The translations under genes and the position numbers were made by a program. The notes below the pieces were generated by a model. It was not told the origin of the DNA, searched no databases, and saw only the letters and a program-made list of their open reading frames with translations. From Duganella dendranthematis (lineage in GTDB: Bacteria > Pseudomonadota > Gammaproteobacteria > Burkholderiales > Burkholderiaceae_D), in NCBI RefSeq assembly GCF_012849375.1, contig NZ_CP051684.1:1922001-1986000 (forward strand): DNA of 64,000 nucleotides, given 5' to 3'. Of the stretch, positions 1 to 8,997 are shown one piece after another (position 1 is the stretch's first letter; every line of letters begins with the position of its first letter).

Positions 1-323
1 AGCGCATGCAACGGCGCCAGCCCGTCATAGCGACCCGCAGTCGCCGGCGTCACCAGCAGCAGATCGGCCGCCGGCCAATTGCTGACCAGATCCTGGCTGT
101 AAGCCTCGGCATCCGCATCGACCGTCAACACCGTTAGGCCCTGAAAGCTGATCAGCACCATGCCCCTGCCGACCGGCTGCATGCGCCCCTGCGCAATGCT
201 GCTGCCACCCTTCCCGTTTAGCTCGATCACATAGCGCGGCCCGACCTGCGCCACGCCCCAGCGGCAGCCCAGCGCCATCAGCAACACCACGCCTACCGCC
301 CGCAAACCATAGTTGTTGCGCAT
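1..323 (-). CDS. Exported protein of unknown function, N-terminal part only (runs off the left edge)
   Basis: The frame starts at an ATG preceded by a good GGGAGG ribosome site and is open to the window edge, giving about 107 residues. The first 25 residues (MRNNYGLRAVGVVLLMALGC...) read as a signal peptide with a hydrophobic core; the LMALGC stretch could also be a lipobox. The later part (GMVLISFQGLTVLTVDAD, then ADLLLVTPATAGRYDGLAPL) has the strand pattern of a metallo-beta-lactamase-fold hydrolase, but TPATAGRYDGL stands where such enzymes carry the metal-binding HxHxDH. A degenerate, non-catalytic MBL-like protein is therefore possible. The fold is inference; the export signal is visible. 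Confidence 0.55.
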   Translation of the reverse strand, partial: MRNNYGLRAVGVVLLMALGCRWGVAQVGPRYVIELNGKGGSSIAQGRMQPVGRGMVLISFQGLTVLTVDADAEAYSQDLVSNWPAADLLLVTPATAGRYDGLAPLHA

Positions 324-518
324 CGCAGCCTCCCTTCGAAGATCAGAAGTCCAGTAGATCACCGGCCGCGTGGATTTACCTTGAAGCAACTCAATGCCCG
401 GCCTGCGGGCGCTCAAAAAACGGGCACGATGATACAATTCTGCCCTCGACCGCAGGCTTACCCAGCCTGCGCTCATCCTGGCACCCTATTACCCTATCCC
501 GCTGAGATCCAGAAGACC

Positions 519-2207
519 ATGCACGCTGACATGCCGACGCCTTATGAAAAAGGCAACCAAAATCAAACCACGACGTGGAGCGAATGCATCGCTTTCTACG
601 AAGAGCTAGCCCAGCGCTTCCCGCAGGTGCTGCGCTTTGAGCAGATCGGCCTGTCCGACGGCGGCGTTCCGCTGCACGCCGGCGTGGTCAGCGCCGATGG
701 CGTGCATGACCGCAGCCAGATCAAGGCCGAAGGCCGTCCGGTGTTCTTCAACAACAACGGCATCCACCCCGGCGAACCCGAAGGCGTGGATGCCTGCATG
801 GCCATCGTGCGCGACCTGTGCTTCGATCCGGCCAAGCTGGCCGCACTGGGCAAGACCGTGCTGCTGTTCGTCCCGCTGTACAACGTCGACGGCGCGCTGA
901 ACCGCGCCAACACCTCGCGCGTCAACCAGGACGGCCCGGAGCTGTTCGGCTTCCGCGGCAACAGCCGCCACCTCGACCTGAACCGCGACTTCATCAAATG
1001 CGACACATATAACGCCCAACTGTTCAACCAGCTGCTGACCAGTTGGGACCCGGACGTGATGGTGGACACCCACACCTCCAACGGCGCCGACTATCCATAC
1101 ACCATGACGCTGATCCACACGCAAGCGGACAAGCTGGGTTACGGCCTCGGCCCCTTCCTGCGCGAGACCATGCTGCCGCACATCTACAAAGAGATGGACG
1201 CCAAAGGCTGGCCGACCTGCCCATACGTCAATCCGGTCAAGGACACGCCGGACGACGGCCTGGCCGAATTCCTCGAAGTGCCGCGCTTCTCGACCGGCTT
1301 CGCCGCCCTGCACCACGTGATCGGCTTCATGCCGGAGACGCACATGCTCAAGCCCTTCAAGGACCGCTACGATTCGATGCGCGCCCTGCTGGACGTGACC
1401 ATGGCCTTCACCGTGTCGCATGGCGAGCAAATCCAGCAACTGCGCGCCGACGCCAAAGAGCAGGCGGCCAACGCGCAAGAGTGGACCGTCAACTGGAAGA
1501 TGGACGAAACCAATCCATCCACCTTCCGCTTCAAAGGCTACGAAGCGCAACGCAGCGCCAGCCTGCTGGGTAACTACCAGCGCCTGTCGTACGACCGCAG
1601 CAAGCCGTGGGAAAAGGACATCGCCTACTACAACAGCTTTGTTCCGGCCGTGACGGTACCAGCGCCAAAAGGCTACATCGTGCCGCAAGCCTGGCGCGAA
1701 GTGATCGAACGCCTGCAATGGAACGGCGTGGAGATGGCGCGCTTCGACGAAGCACAGACGGTGGAAGCGCAGTACTATCACATCGCCTCCGTGACCTCGC
1801 GCACCAACGCCTACGAAGGCCATATGTACCATGACGATGTGCAGCTGGAAGCGCGCACCGCCAGCTTCACCGTGCAGCCGGGCGACTGGTTCATCCCGCT
1901 CAAGCAGGGCAACGCCCGCTACGCCGTCGAGACGCTGGAACCGCAAGGCCACGACTCCTTCTTCCGCTGGGGCTTCTTCAACAGCGTGCTGGAAAAGAAA
2001 GAAGCTTACTCGGACTACGTGTTCGAAGACCTGGCACTGGAAATGCTGGAAACCGAACCGGAACTGAAAGCCAAATTTGAAGCGTGGAAGGCGGCCAATC
2101 CGGCGCTGCTGTCGGATCAGGATGCGGTGCTGGGCTTCATCTTCGCCAACGGCAAGCGCCATGCGGAGCCGGAGTGGCGCCGCTACCCGGTGCTGTCCGT
2201 CTTCTAG
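519..2207 (+). CDS. M14 family zinc carboxypeptidase-like metallopeptidase
   Basis: The protein is 562 aa from the ATG at 519. Zinc-site elements of the M14 family are visible: HPGE at residues 83-86 (HxxE), DLNRDF further on, VDTHTSNG around residue 184 supplying the second metal histidine, and PETHMLKP around residue 272 supplying a candidate catalytic glutamate. The frame is open back to a TTG at 381, but the added 46 residues are unlike any M14 leader and a TACAAT -10-like element lies at 433-438, so the shorter start is preferred. No clear signal peptide is seen, so a cytoplasmic location is possible. It probably removes residues from peptides or modified amino acids; the substrate is not evident. 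Assignment to M14 is secure, the exact start less so. Confidence 0.85.
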   Translation: MHADMPTPYEKGNQNQTTTWSECIAFYEELAQRFPQVLRFEQIGLSDGGVPLHAGVVSADGVHDRSQIKAEGRPVFFNNNGIHPGEPEGVDACMAIVRDLCFDPAKLAALGKTVLLFVPLYNVDGALNRANTSRVNQDGPELFGFRGNSRHLDLNRDFIKCDTYNAQLFNQLLTSWDPDVMVDTHTSNGADYPYTMTLIHTQADKLGYGLGPFLRETMLPHIYKEMDAKGWPTCPYVNPVKDTPDDGLAEFLEVPRFSTGFAALHHVIGFMPETHMLKPFKDRYDSMRALLDVTMAFTVSHGEQIQQLRADAKEQAANAQEWTVNWKMDETNPSTFRFKGYEAQRSASLLGNYQRLSYDRSKPWEKDIAYYNSFVPAVTVPAPKGYIVPQAWREVIERLQWNGVEMARFDEAQTVEAQYYHIASVTSRTNAYEGHMYHDDVQLEARTASFTVQPGDWFIPLKQGNARYAVETLEPQGHDSFFRWGFFNSVLEKKEAYSDYVFEDLALEMLETEPELKAKFEAWKAANPALLSDQDAVLGFIFANGKRHAEPEWRRYPVLSVF

Positions 2208-2285
2208 AATTTAAACCGCGTCATTCAACATGCGCACCGTGGCGATCCTGCGGTGCGCATGCAAGCTGCCCACAAGGCCATAGCC

Positions 2286-4430
2286 ATGCATTACGCACTC
2301 AATCTGCGCACCTTCTTTTACAGCCACTACTTTTATCTTGGCCTGCGTTTTGCCGCCGGCCTGGTTGGCGTTACCCTGATCACGCTGCAATTTGCCGACA
2401 TGGCCACCGCCATGACGGTCTGTATCGGCGCGCTGTGCACCGCGCTGATGGACATGCCCAGCCCCCTGCGCCACAAGTTCAACGAGATGAGCGCCTCGGT
2501 GCTGCTGTGCAGCGCCGTCACCCTGTTAATCAGCCTGTGCGCGCCACTGCATTGGCTGCTGATGATCATGCTGGTGGTGGTCAGCTTCGGCGCCTGCATG
2601 ATGGTCGTCTACGGCAAGAAGTCGATGCCGCTGCAACTGGCCACGCTGTTCATCATGACCATGTCGATGGAACACGACATGACGGTGCGCCAGTCCTTCA
2701 TCCACACCGGCCTGTTCACGCTCGGCGCCGTGGCTTATCTGGCCTACGCCATGGGCATCTCGTGGATACTGCGTCACCGCATCAAGCAGCAGGTGCTGGC
2801 CGAAGCGCTGTTCGAACTGGCGGCCTACATCGACATCAAGGCCGACTTCTACGATACGCGCCACAACCTCACCGAACAATTCAATAAACTGATCCGCCAT
2901 CAAAGCCTGCTGGCCGATCGTCAGCAAGCCTCGCGTGACCTGATCCTGCGTGCGCATAACAACGCCCGCGACGCCATTGTGGTGCAGGTCCACGTCTGCA
3001 TGCTGGACCTGTATGAACTGATCCTGTCCACCCACACCGACTACGCGCTGCTGCGCGCGCACTTGGCCGACTCGCCGGTGATGACCACGCTGCACGACCT
3101 GGCCTACAAGGCCGCACGCGATATCGAATCGGTGGCCTACGACGTCACGCGCAAGAAGTCGTCCTATCCGGAGATCAGCTACGAGCCCGAGCTGGATGCG
3201 ATCGAAGCGGAGCTGGCCGCCATCCAGCAGCGCATCGACGACGGCAAGCCGCAGCACGAAGCGCTGGCGGTGCTGCGCGCACAGCGCAACAAGATCCGCG
3301 CCATCATCAAGATGATCGGCGAACTGCATCAGGCCAGCCAGAAGGCCTACGACACCACGCCGTTCTGGGTCGATGCCGACATGGGGCCGTTCCTGTCGCA
3401 GCAGAAGTACGAATTCCGCATGATCCTGTCGCACCTGCGGCTCGATTCGCCGATCTTCCGCTTCTCGCTGCGGGTGGCGATGGCGATTGCGGTCGGCCTG
3501 GCGGTGGCGGCGCTGCTGCCGTATGCGGCACACAGCTACTGGATCGTGCTGACGATTGTGATCATCCTCAAGCCATCGTTCAGCATGACCAAGCAGCGCC
3601 GCAGCGACCGCATCATCGGCACCATCATCGGCTGCGTGATCACGGCGCTGGTCATCAAGTTCCTCAACTATCCGGCGCTGATTCTCGCCATCCTGGTGCT
3701 GTCGACGGTGGCCACGCCCACCTTCATTTACCTGCGGTACCGCTACGCGGCGATTGCGGTGTCGATCATGATCCTGCTGCAGATGCACCTGATCGCACCG
3801 GGCAACCATAACCTGATCATGGAGCGTCTGATCGACACCTTCATCGGCGCGGCGGTGGCAACGGTGTTCAGCTTCGTGCTGGCCAGCTGGGAGTACCAGA
3901 CCTTGCCGCGCCTGGTGCGGGAAGTGCTGGCGGTTAACCTGCGCTACATGCAGGCCAGCTTCGATCTGCTGCAAGGCAAAGGCAAGGATGATTTCGCCTA
4001 CCGCATTGAACGCAAACGCCTGATGGACAGCCTGGCCATGCTCAGTTCCGCGCTGGTGCGCATGCTCGACGAACCGTCCAGCAAGCAGCGCGCGGTGGAG
4101 GATATCAACCTGTTCATCGTGCAGAATTACCTGCTGGTGGCGCACGTGGCGGCGCTGCGCGCGATCCTGCGCCGGCATACCAGGGAGCTGCCGGCGGAAC
4201 CGGTCAACGCCATGCTGGCCGACAGCCATGACCAGGTGGTAGAGACGCTCACGCGCGCGCTCGATCCGCACAAGGCCGACCAGGCGCCGTTGATGACGCC
4301 AATCGCTGCCGATACCAGCAGCGTGCCGTGGTCCGGCTGGCCGCTGGTCCAGCGCCGCATCCGGCTGCTGCAAGCGGACGCCGTCAAAATCATCGTCCAC
4401 CGCGAAGCCATCCTGCGAGACATCGCCTAG
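2286..4430 (+). CDS. FUSC/YccS-family inner-membrane protein
   Basis: The product has 714 aa and the two-halved design of the FUSC family: an N-terminal block of hydrophobic segments (about residues 10-165), a long soluble helical middle (about 170-385), a second block of membrane helices (about 390-530, starting FRFSLRVAMAIAVGLAVAALL) and a cytoplasmic C-terminus. The motif VLTIVIILKPSFSMTKQRRSDRIIGT is the family hallmark that joins the helices to the arginine-rich loop. Relatives include YccS/YhfK and the fusaric-acid or aromatic-acid efflux component AaeB, so export of organic acids is plausible but unproven. The ATG at 2286 is chosen because the protein then begins directly with MHYALNLRTF. 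It is followed after 21 nt by the EamA exporter and may be co-transcribed with it. Confidence 0.85.
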   Translation: MHYALNLRTFFYSHYFYLGLRFAAGLVGVTLITLQFADMATAMTVCIGALCTALMDMPSPLRHKFNEMSASVLLCSAVTLLISLCAPLHWLLMIMLVVVSFGACMMVVYGKKSMPLQLATLFIMTMSMEHDMTVRQSFIHTGLFTLGAVAYLAYAMGISWILRHRIKQQVLAEALFELAAYIDIKADFYDTRHNLTEQFNKLIRHQSLLADRQQASRDLILRAHNNARDAIVVQVHVCMLDLYELILSTHTDYALLRAHLADSPVMTTLHDLAYKAARDIESVAYDVTRKKSSYPEISYEPELDAIEAELAAIQQRIDDGKPQHEALAVLRAQRNKIRAIIKMIGELHQASQKAYDTTPFWVDADMGPFLSQQKYEFRMILSHLRLDSPIFRFSLRVAMAIAVGLAVAALLPYAAHSYWIVLTIVIILKPSFSMTKQRRSDRIIGTIIGCVITALVIKFLNYPALILAILVLSTVATPTFIYLRYRYAAIAVSIMILLQMHLIAPGNHNLIMERLIDTFIGAAVATVFSFVLASWEYQTLPRLVREVLAVNLRYMQASFDLLQGKGKDDFAYRIERKRLMDSLAMLSSALVRMLDEPSSKQRAVEDINLFIVQNYLLVAHVAALRAILRRHTRELPAEPVNAMLADSHDQVVETLTRALDPHKADQAPLMTPIAADTSSVPWSGWPLVQRRIRLLQADAVKIIVHREAILRDIA

Positions 4431-4451
4431 CGCACCTGCTAGTATGGGCGG

Positions 4452-5363
4452 ATGAACATCTCCGCCTTCACCACCCGCGACCTGCTGTCCGCCCTCCTGG
4501 TCGTTATCATCTGGGGCACCAACTTTGTCGCGATGAAGGTCGGTCTGCGCGACCTGACGCCGTTCCAGTTGGGCGCCGCGCGTTATGTCTTCGCCATCCT
4601 GCCGCTGATCTTCTTCGTGCGCCCGCCCAAGCTGGCGCCCAAGTGGGTGATCGCCTATGGCTTGAGCCAGGGCGTGGGGCAATTCGGACTGCTGTTCCTG
4701 TCGCTCAAGGTCGGCATGTCGGCCTCGTTGGCCTCGGTGATTTTGCAGACGCAGGTCTTCTTCACCGCCATCTTCAGCTTCATGCTGCTGAAAGAGCACA
4801 CCAGCCGCGCGCTGATGGCCGGGCTGCTGCTGGCGGCCGTGGGCCTGGGCTGCTTCGCCACCAGCGCCATGCAATCGGGCCACGCCATCGACATCACGCC
4901 AGGCGGCTTCGTGCTATGCCTGGCCGGTGCCGCGATGTGGGCCGTGTCGAATATCGTTGTGCGCCGCGCGCAGAAGGCCACGCCCAACTTTGACGTCATC
5001 AGTTTTATCGTCTGGTGCGGCGCGGTGCCGATTATTCCCTTCGTGCTGCTGTCGTTGGCGTTTGACGCTCCTTCCACCCGCTGGATCTGGATGGCTGCGC
5101 CGCCGGTCACCTGGGTGGCGGTCGCGTACATCGGCTGGATTTCCACCATCGCCGGCTACGCGATGTGGACCCGTTTGCTGAAGCGCCATCCGGTCAACCG
5201 CGTGGCGCCGTTCAGTTTGGGCGTACCGGTGGTGGGCATCGCCTCCGGCATGCTGATGCTCGGCGATACCATCGGCGCGTGGCAGTGGGCCGGCACCGCC
5301 TTGATTGTCGCGGCGCTGGTCTGCACCATGTTCGGCGGCCGCTGGCTGGACCGCCAGGCCTGA
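4452..5363 (+). CDS. eamA: EamA-family (drug/metabolite superfamily) exporter
   Basis: The 303-aa protein has ten predicted membrane helices in two EamA repeats. It follows the pattern of E. coli EamA (YdeD), the O-acetylserine/cysteine exporter, closely: LLVVIIWGTNFVAMKVGL at residues 16-33, a central GFVLCLAGAAMWAVSNIVVRR segment, and RVAPFSLGVPVVGIASG near the C-terminus. By analogy it exports cysteine-pathway metabolites or related small amino acids across the inner membrane. The gene lies 21 nt after the FUSC gene on the same strand, so the two may form an efflux pair. Its stop codon directly abuts the stop of the converging diguanylate cyclase. The family is certain; the specific substrate is inferred from similarity. 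Confidence 0.8.
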   Translation: MNISAFTTRDLLSALLVVIIWGTNFVAMKVGLRDLTPFQLGAARYVFAILPLIFFVRPPKLAPKWVIAYGLSQGVGQFGLLFLSLKVGMSASLASVILQTQVFFTAIFSFMLLKEHTSRALMAGLLLAAVGLGCFATSAMQSGHAIDITPGGFVLCLAGAAMWAVSNIVVRRAQKATPNFDVISFIVWCGAVPIIPFVLLSLAFDAPSTRWIWMAAPPVTWVAVAYIGWISTIAGYAMWTRLLKRHPVNRVAPFSLGVPVVGIASGMLMLGDTIGAWQWAGTALIVAALVCTMFGGRWLDRQA

Positions 5364-6662
5364 TCAGCCGGCGAAGCAGACGCGGTTGCGGCCCGTCTCC
5401 TTGGCGCGGTACAGCAGTGCATCGGCCTTTTGCAGCATCGCTTCCGCCGTGCCGGCCGCCAGGTCGGCGTACACGCCCATGCTCATGGTCACCTTCAGTT
5501 CCGGATGCACCTGATGCCACGGGAAGGCCTCGATCATCGCGCGCAGCTTGTCGCACAGTGCGGCGGCCTGCGGCAGTTCAGTCTCCGGAAACGCGATGAC
5601 GAATTCCTCGCCGCCATAGCGCGCCACCAGATCGCTCAGGCGCATATGGCTGCGCAGGATCTCACCGACCTGGCGCAGCACCGTGTCGCCGGTGGCGTGC
5701 GAGAACTGGTCGTTGATCTTCTTGAAGAAATCGATATCGCCGATCACCACGCTGAGCGGCCGCTTGTGGCGCACCGCGTGGCTGAACAAGGTACAAGCCT
5801 GTTCATCGAAATGGCGGCGGTTATGCAGCTTAGTCAGCGCGTCGCGCACGCTCAGCTCGCGCATCTGCTCCGCCTGCGCCAGAATGGTCTGGTGCGATTC
5901 GCTCAACTCCTCGTGCGTGCGCGCCAGCTTTTCACTCATGGCGTTGAATGCGGCAGCCAGTTCGGCCACTTCGTCCTTGCCCTCGACCGGCACCCGCTGC
6001 AACAGCGATCCGCCATGCATGGCGCGCACCGCGCCGGTTAGATGGCCCAGCGTGCGGCCCAGTCCACGGCTGAGCAGCACGCCGAGCACCAGCGCCAGCA
6101 CCGCCGCGCCGCTGACACCAAACCAGAGCGCATCGCGCATTGCCGCCAGATATTGCAGTTCCTGCCTGCTCGGCGTGATCACGCCTTCCGGCGACACATA
6201 CGCCACCACGCGGCCGTGCACCTCGACTGCCCGCGCATCCTTGCGCGCCGCCTCCGACAGCAGTTCGCCATGCTTGTAGACGCCGGCGCCGAGCAGCACG
6301 CGGTAATCCTGGTCGGCCAGAATGAAGTGATACGGCGGCTCGCCGCGATGCTCCGGCCGGCCCTCGCCGGGCGGCGGTGGCGGACGCTCGCGGTCATCCG
6401 CCGGCGGCGGCGGACGATCCCCGGCGGACGGCCTGCGGCTCTGCATGAAGGCGTCGAACCCTTCCTTGCCGTGATTGGCCTCCCAGCTGCCATATTGCGC
6501 CAGATAGGCGGTGACGGACTCATGAAAATGCTCGGCCGCTCGCTCGCGCCGCATGCCGTCGACCTTCTTGGTCATGCCGGCATAGGCCAGGCCGCCTACC
6601 ATCGCCACGGCAGCCAGTCCGGTCAACAGCAACGCCAGCATGAATTTCGTGCGCAGAGACAT
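5364..6662 (-). CDS. Membrane-bound HAMP-GGDEF diguanylate cyclase
   Basis: The 432-aa protein has an N-terminal membrane helix (residues 5-27), a periplasmic sensor region, a second helix (about 180-203), a HAMP linker, a short coiled coil (about residues 255-275) and a GGDEF domain. The active-site loop is GGEEF around residue 350, and the inhibitory I-site RxxD is present as RLSD five residues before it, so the enzyme should make cyclic di-GMP and be feedback-inhibited. The periplasmic part holds a striking proline run (RPPPPADDRERPPPPPGEGR). An in-frame GTG lies six bases upstream; the ATG fits the GGGGTGGGA ribosome site better. The gene stands alone, converging on eamA. Confidence 0.9.
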   Translation of the reverse strand: MSLRTKFMLALLLTGLAAVAMVGGLAYAGMTKKVDGMRRERAAEHFHESVTAYLAQYGSWEANHGKEGFDAFMQSRRPSAGDRPPPPADDRERPPPPPGEGRPEHRGEPPYHFILADQDYRVLLGAGVYKHGELLSEAARKDARAVEVHGRVVAYVSPEGVITPSRQELQYLAAMRDALWFGVSGAAVLALVLGVLLSRGLGRTLGHLTGAVRAMHGGSLLQRVPVEGKDEVAELAAAFNAMSEKLARTHEELSESHQTILAQAEQMRELSVRDALTKLHNRRHFDEQACTLFSHAVRHKRPLSVVIGDIDFFKKINDQFSHATGDTVLRQVGEILRSHMRLSDLVARYGGEEFVIAFPETELPQAAALCDKLRAMIEAFPWHQVHPELKVTMSMGVYADLAAGTAEAMLQKADALLYRAKETGRNRVCFAG

Positions 6663-6887
6663 TCCCACCCCATCAGATTATTGCTAAAAGGACAGTAATC
6701 ATACCTGAAGGCAGCGGCTACACAAAAAAATTACACTACTTCAACTTACTCCAAAGCACCACCTCTTCATAGGGAAAATCCCAAGTTATATACATTGCTT
6801 ATGGCTCGTATCATAAATCGAAAGTTTTCTTATTACTGAAATGCGCGCATACTGCAACGCAACAAACGAATATTGATGGAGTTTCCG

Positions 6888-7109
6888 ATGAGCGCAATGA
6901 CCTACACCACGACCAATGACACTGGCTACTTCGCCAATGTTGCCACCGCAGTACGCCAGCTGTTCGCAGCCGTGTTCGCCGTACAACCGGGTATGTCGCA
7001 GCGCAACAAAGAAGAAACCATCTGGTGGCTCACTCGCATGGCGAATGACTGCGAGCGCCACTCCCCTAGCCTGTCCGCCGAGCTGCGCTTCTTCGCATCG
7101 CGCGGTTAA
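6888..7109 (+). CDS. Small protein of unknown function (73 aa)
   Basis: This frame encodes 73 residues beginning MSAMTYTTTNDTGYFANV. A GGAG ribosome site lies eight bases before the ATG, which is why this start is chosen over the ATG at 6876 that forms part of that site. The middle (ANVATAVRQLFAAVFAVQP) is an amphipathic or weakly hydrophobic helix. The rest is soluble and contains ETIWWLTRMANDCERH. No known domain is recognised. The codon use is ordinary for this genome, supporting a real gene. It is followed after 25 nt by a 33-aa gene with a stronger ribosome site and then a terminator, so the two small genes look like one short transcription unit, preceded by an AT-rich leader of about 220 nt. 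Confidence 0.7.
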   Translation: MSAMTYTTTNDTGYFANVATAVRQLFAAVFAVQPGMSQRNKEETIWWLTRMANDCERHSPSLSAELRFFASRG

Positions 7110-7134
7110 TCGAATTCACTCAAGGAGAAATACT

Positions 7135-7236
7135 ATGCTGACCATTATCGAAAACCTGCCTGCTGCAATCGCTCTGTCCGGCCTGGTGCTGCGCCTGTAC
7201 CTGGGCAACAAGCCTGAAAACAACAGCGCTGAATAA
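7135..7236 (+). CDS. Miniprotein with a hydrophobic helix (33 aa)
   Basis: The reading frame ATG-TAA encodes 33 residues: a hydrophobic N-terminal part (MLTIIENLPAAIALSGLVLR) and a short polar tail (LYLGNKPENNSAE). It has a near-perfect ribosome site, AAGGAGA, six to eight bases before the ATG, and lies 25 nt after the 73-aa gene and 19 nt before a strong terminator. The position between a good ribosome site and a terminator argues that it is translated. The helix could sit in or on the membrane. No family is recognised. Being shorter than usual annotation cut-offs, it may be missing from standard gene calls. Confidence 0.6.
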   Translation: MLTIIENLPAAIALSGLVLRLYLGNKPENNSAE

Positions 7237-7255
7237 GTTACACCGTCAAAATGGC

Positions 7256-7291
7256 AAAAGCCCCGGCACGCGCAAGCGGCCGGGGCTTTTT
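7256..7291. terminator. Rho-independent terminator, probably bidirectional
   Basis: A stem AAAAGCCCCGG / CCGGGGCTTTT encloses a short loop and is followed by a T-run on the plus strand. The A-run on the other side gives a shorter T-run on the minus strand. It lies between the end of the small-protein unit and the end of the converging amino-acid permease gene. Confidence 0.85.
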
Positions 7292-7305
7292 AATTGGCTA
7301 CCGTA

Positions 7306-8769
7306 TTACTGACGGTTGAGGCGCGAGTTGCGCATGCCGTACAGGAAGTAGGTCAGCACCGTGGCGGTGATCCAGATACCGAAGATGGTGTAGGTCGTCA
7401 TCGACAGGCCAAACATCAGGTACAGGCAGGCCGCGATGCTCAGGCCCGGCACCAGGTAAGGACCACCCGGCACGCGGAAGCCTTTGACGGCCGATGGGCC
7501 TTCCTTGCGACGCATCACCGGCACCGCCACCGACACCACGCTGAACGCCGTCAGCGTACCCATGCTGACCATATCCCACAGGAAGGTCGCATCGACAAAA
7601 CCGGCCACCAGGCCCACCACGATGCAGACGATCAGCGTGTTGTGCACCGGCGAACCGGTGCGCGGGCTGACTTTCTGGAACGCCGGTGAAATCAGGCCAT
7701 CCTTGGAAATCGCGTACAGGATGCGGGTCTGGCCGTAGATGGTCACCAGCGTTACGCTGAATACCGAAATCACGGCGCCCGCCGCCAGCACCAGCGCCGG
7801 CCAGGTCTTGCCGGTGACGTTTTGCAGGATCACGGCCAGGCCGGCTTCCTGCCCGGCGAACTTGGCCGCCGGCTGCGCGCCCATCGCGGCCACCGCCACC
7901 AGCATGTAGAACACGGTCACAATCACCAGCGCGGACAGGATGCCGATCGGCACATTACGGGTAGGATTGCGCACTTCTTCGCCGGCAGTGGCCACAGTGT
8001 CCAGGCCGATGAAGGAGAAGAACACGGTCGCCGCCGCCGCCGTCACGCCGGCCATGCCGGTGGTGTGCACGCCGCCGTCCGGGCTGAAGAACGGGTGGAA
8101 GTTGTTGATGTCGAAACCGCTGAAGGCGATCACCACGAAGAAGATCAGGATCGCCAGCTTGATCATCACCATGATGGCGTTGGTGGTGGCCGATTCCTTG
8201 GCGCCGCGGATCAGCAGCAGGCAGCACAGGCACACCAGGATGATCGGCGGCAAATTGATGTGGCCGCCATGCACTTCGATCCCGTGCGCGGTCGAGACGA
8301 TGGTCGGCGAGCGCAGCATCTCTGGAATATGCCAGCCGATCGCGTTATTCAGGAAATTATTCAAGTAGTCCGACCAGCCGATCGCCACCGCGCTGGCGGC
8401 CAGGCCATATTCCAGCAGCAAACAGGCGGCCATGATGAAGGCCAGGAACTCACCCACGGTGGCGTAAGCGAACGAATACGACGAGCCGGAGGCCGGAATG
8501 CGGAACGACAGCTCGGCATAGCACAGCGCGGTCAGGCCGGCGGTAATGGCGGCGATCAGGAACGACAGGATGACGGATGGGCCAGCCTTGGGTACGGCCT
8601 CAACCATCGTAAAGAAGATGCCGGTGCCGATCGTGGCGCCGACACCGATCATCGTCAGGGGGAACAGGCCTACAGAGCGGTGCAAACTGTTGCTGCTGCT
8701 TGGGTCTTCTGCTTTTTGATGGTTGACCAGCTTGGTACGGGTCAGTTTCTGGACCAGCGTTTGGTTCAC
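7306..8769 (-). CDS. APC-superfamily amino-acid permease (cationic amino-acid transporter type)
   Basis: The 487-aa product has about twelve membrane helices and the APC signature GVGATIGTGIF near residue 42. The layout and segments such as SYSFAYATVGEFLAFIMAACLLLEYG and EEVRNPTRNVPIGI match bacterial YfnA/CAT-type permeases that import basic or neutral amino acids by cation symport. Translation probably starts at a GTG, supported by AAGGA seven bases upstream. A TATAAT on the minus strand at 8813-8818 is a possible -10 without a good -35 partner. The gene lies two kilobases from the arginine-degradation operon, but nothing links them directly, and the substrate is not visible in the sequence. 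Confidence 0.88.
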   Translation of the reverse strand: MNQTLVQKLTRTKLVNHQKAEDPSSSNSLHRSVGLFPLTMIGVGATIGTGIFFTMVEAVPKAGPSVILSFLIAAITAGLTALCYAELSFRIPASGSSYSFAYATVGEFLAFIMAACLLLEYGLAASAVAIGWSDYLNNFLNNAIGWHIPEMLRSPTIVSTAHGIEVHGGHINLPPIILVCLCCLLLIRGAKESATTNAIMVMIKLAILIFFVVIAFSGFDINNFHPFFSPDGGVHTTGMAGVTAAAATVFFSFIGLDTVATAGEEVRNPTRNVPIGILSALVIVTVFYMLVAVAAMGAQPAAKFAGQEAGLAVILQNVTGKTWPALVLAAGAVISVFSVTLVTIYGQTRILYAISKDGLISPAFQKVSPRTGSPVHNTLIVCIVVGLVAGFVDATFLWDMVSMGTLTAFSVVSVAVPVMRRKEGPSAVKGFRVPGGPYLVPGLSIAACLYLMFGLSMTTYTIFGIWITATVLTYFLYGMRNSRLNRQ

Positions 8770-8997
8770 AGGCTATCCTTGTGGGAGATGATGTCGGGGC
8801 AAAAACACAGCGATTATAGGGCTTTCCGTCCGGCTCCCCTACAGGTATTTTGTGCCACAAATACAACTTTGACCCTTACGCCATATGGCCTGCGTTACAA
8901 GTGCTTACTTTTGATACAGGGGCATGTATAGATTGCAAACAGGCGATGGCTTACTCTTGAGGCAAGTGTTACTCAAAGCCAAGAAGGAGAGCCAGCC

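Noticed and set aside
381..518. N-terminal extension of the M14 peptidase from a TTG start
   Set aside because: The added 46 residues lack family support and there is a -10-like TACAAT within them; the ATG at 519 gives the normal length.
6916..7134. 106-codon frame continuing upstream of the 33-aa miniprotein
   Set aside because: The upstream part overlaps the 73-aa gene in another frame and has poor composition; the strong AAGGAGA site marks the internal ATG as the start.
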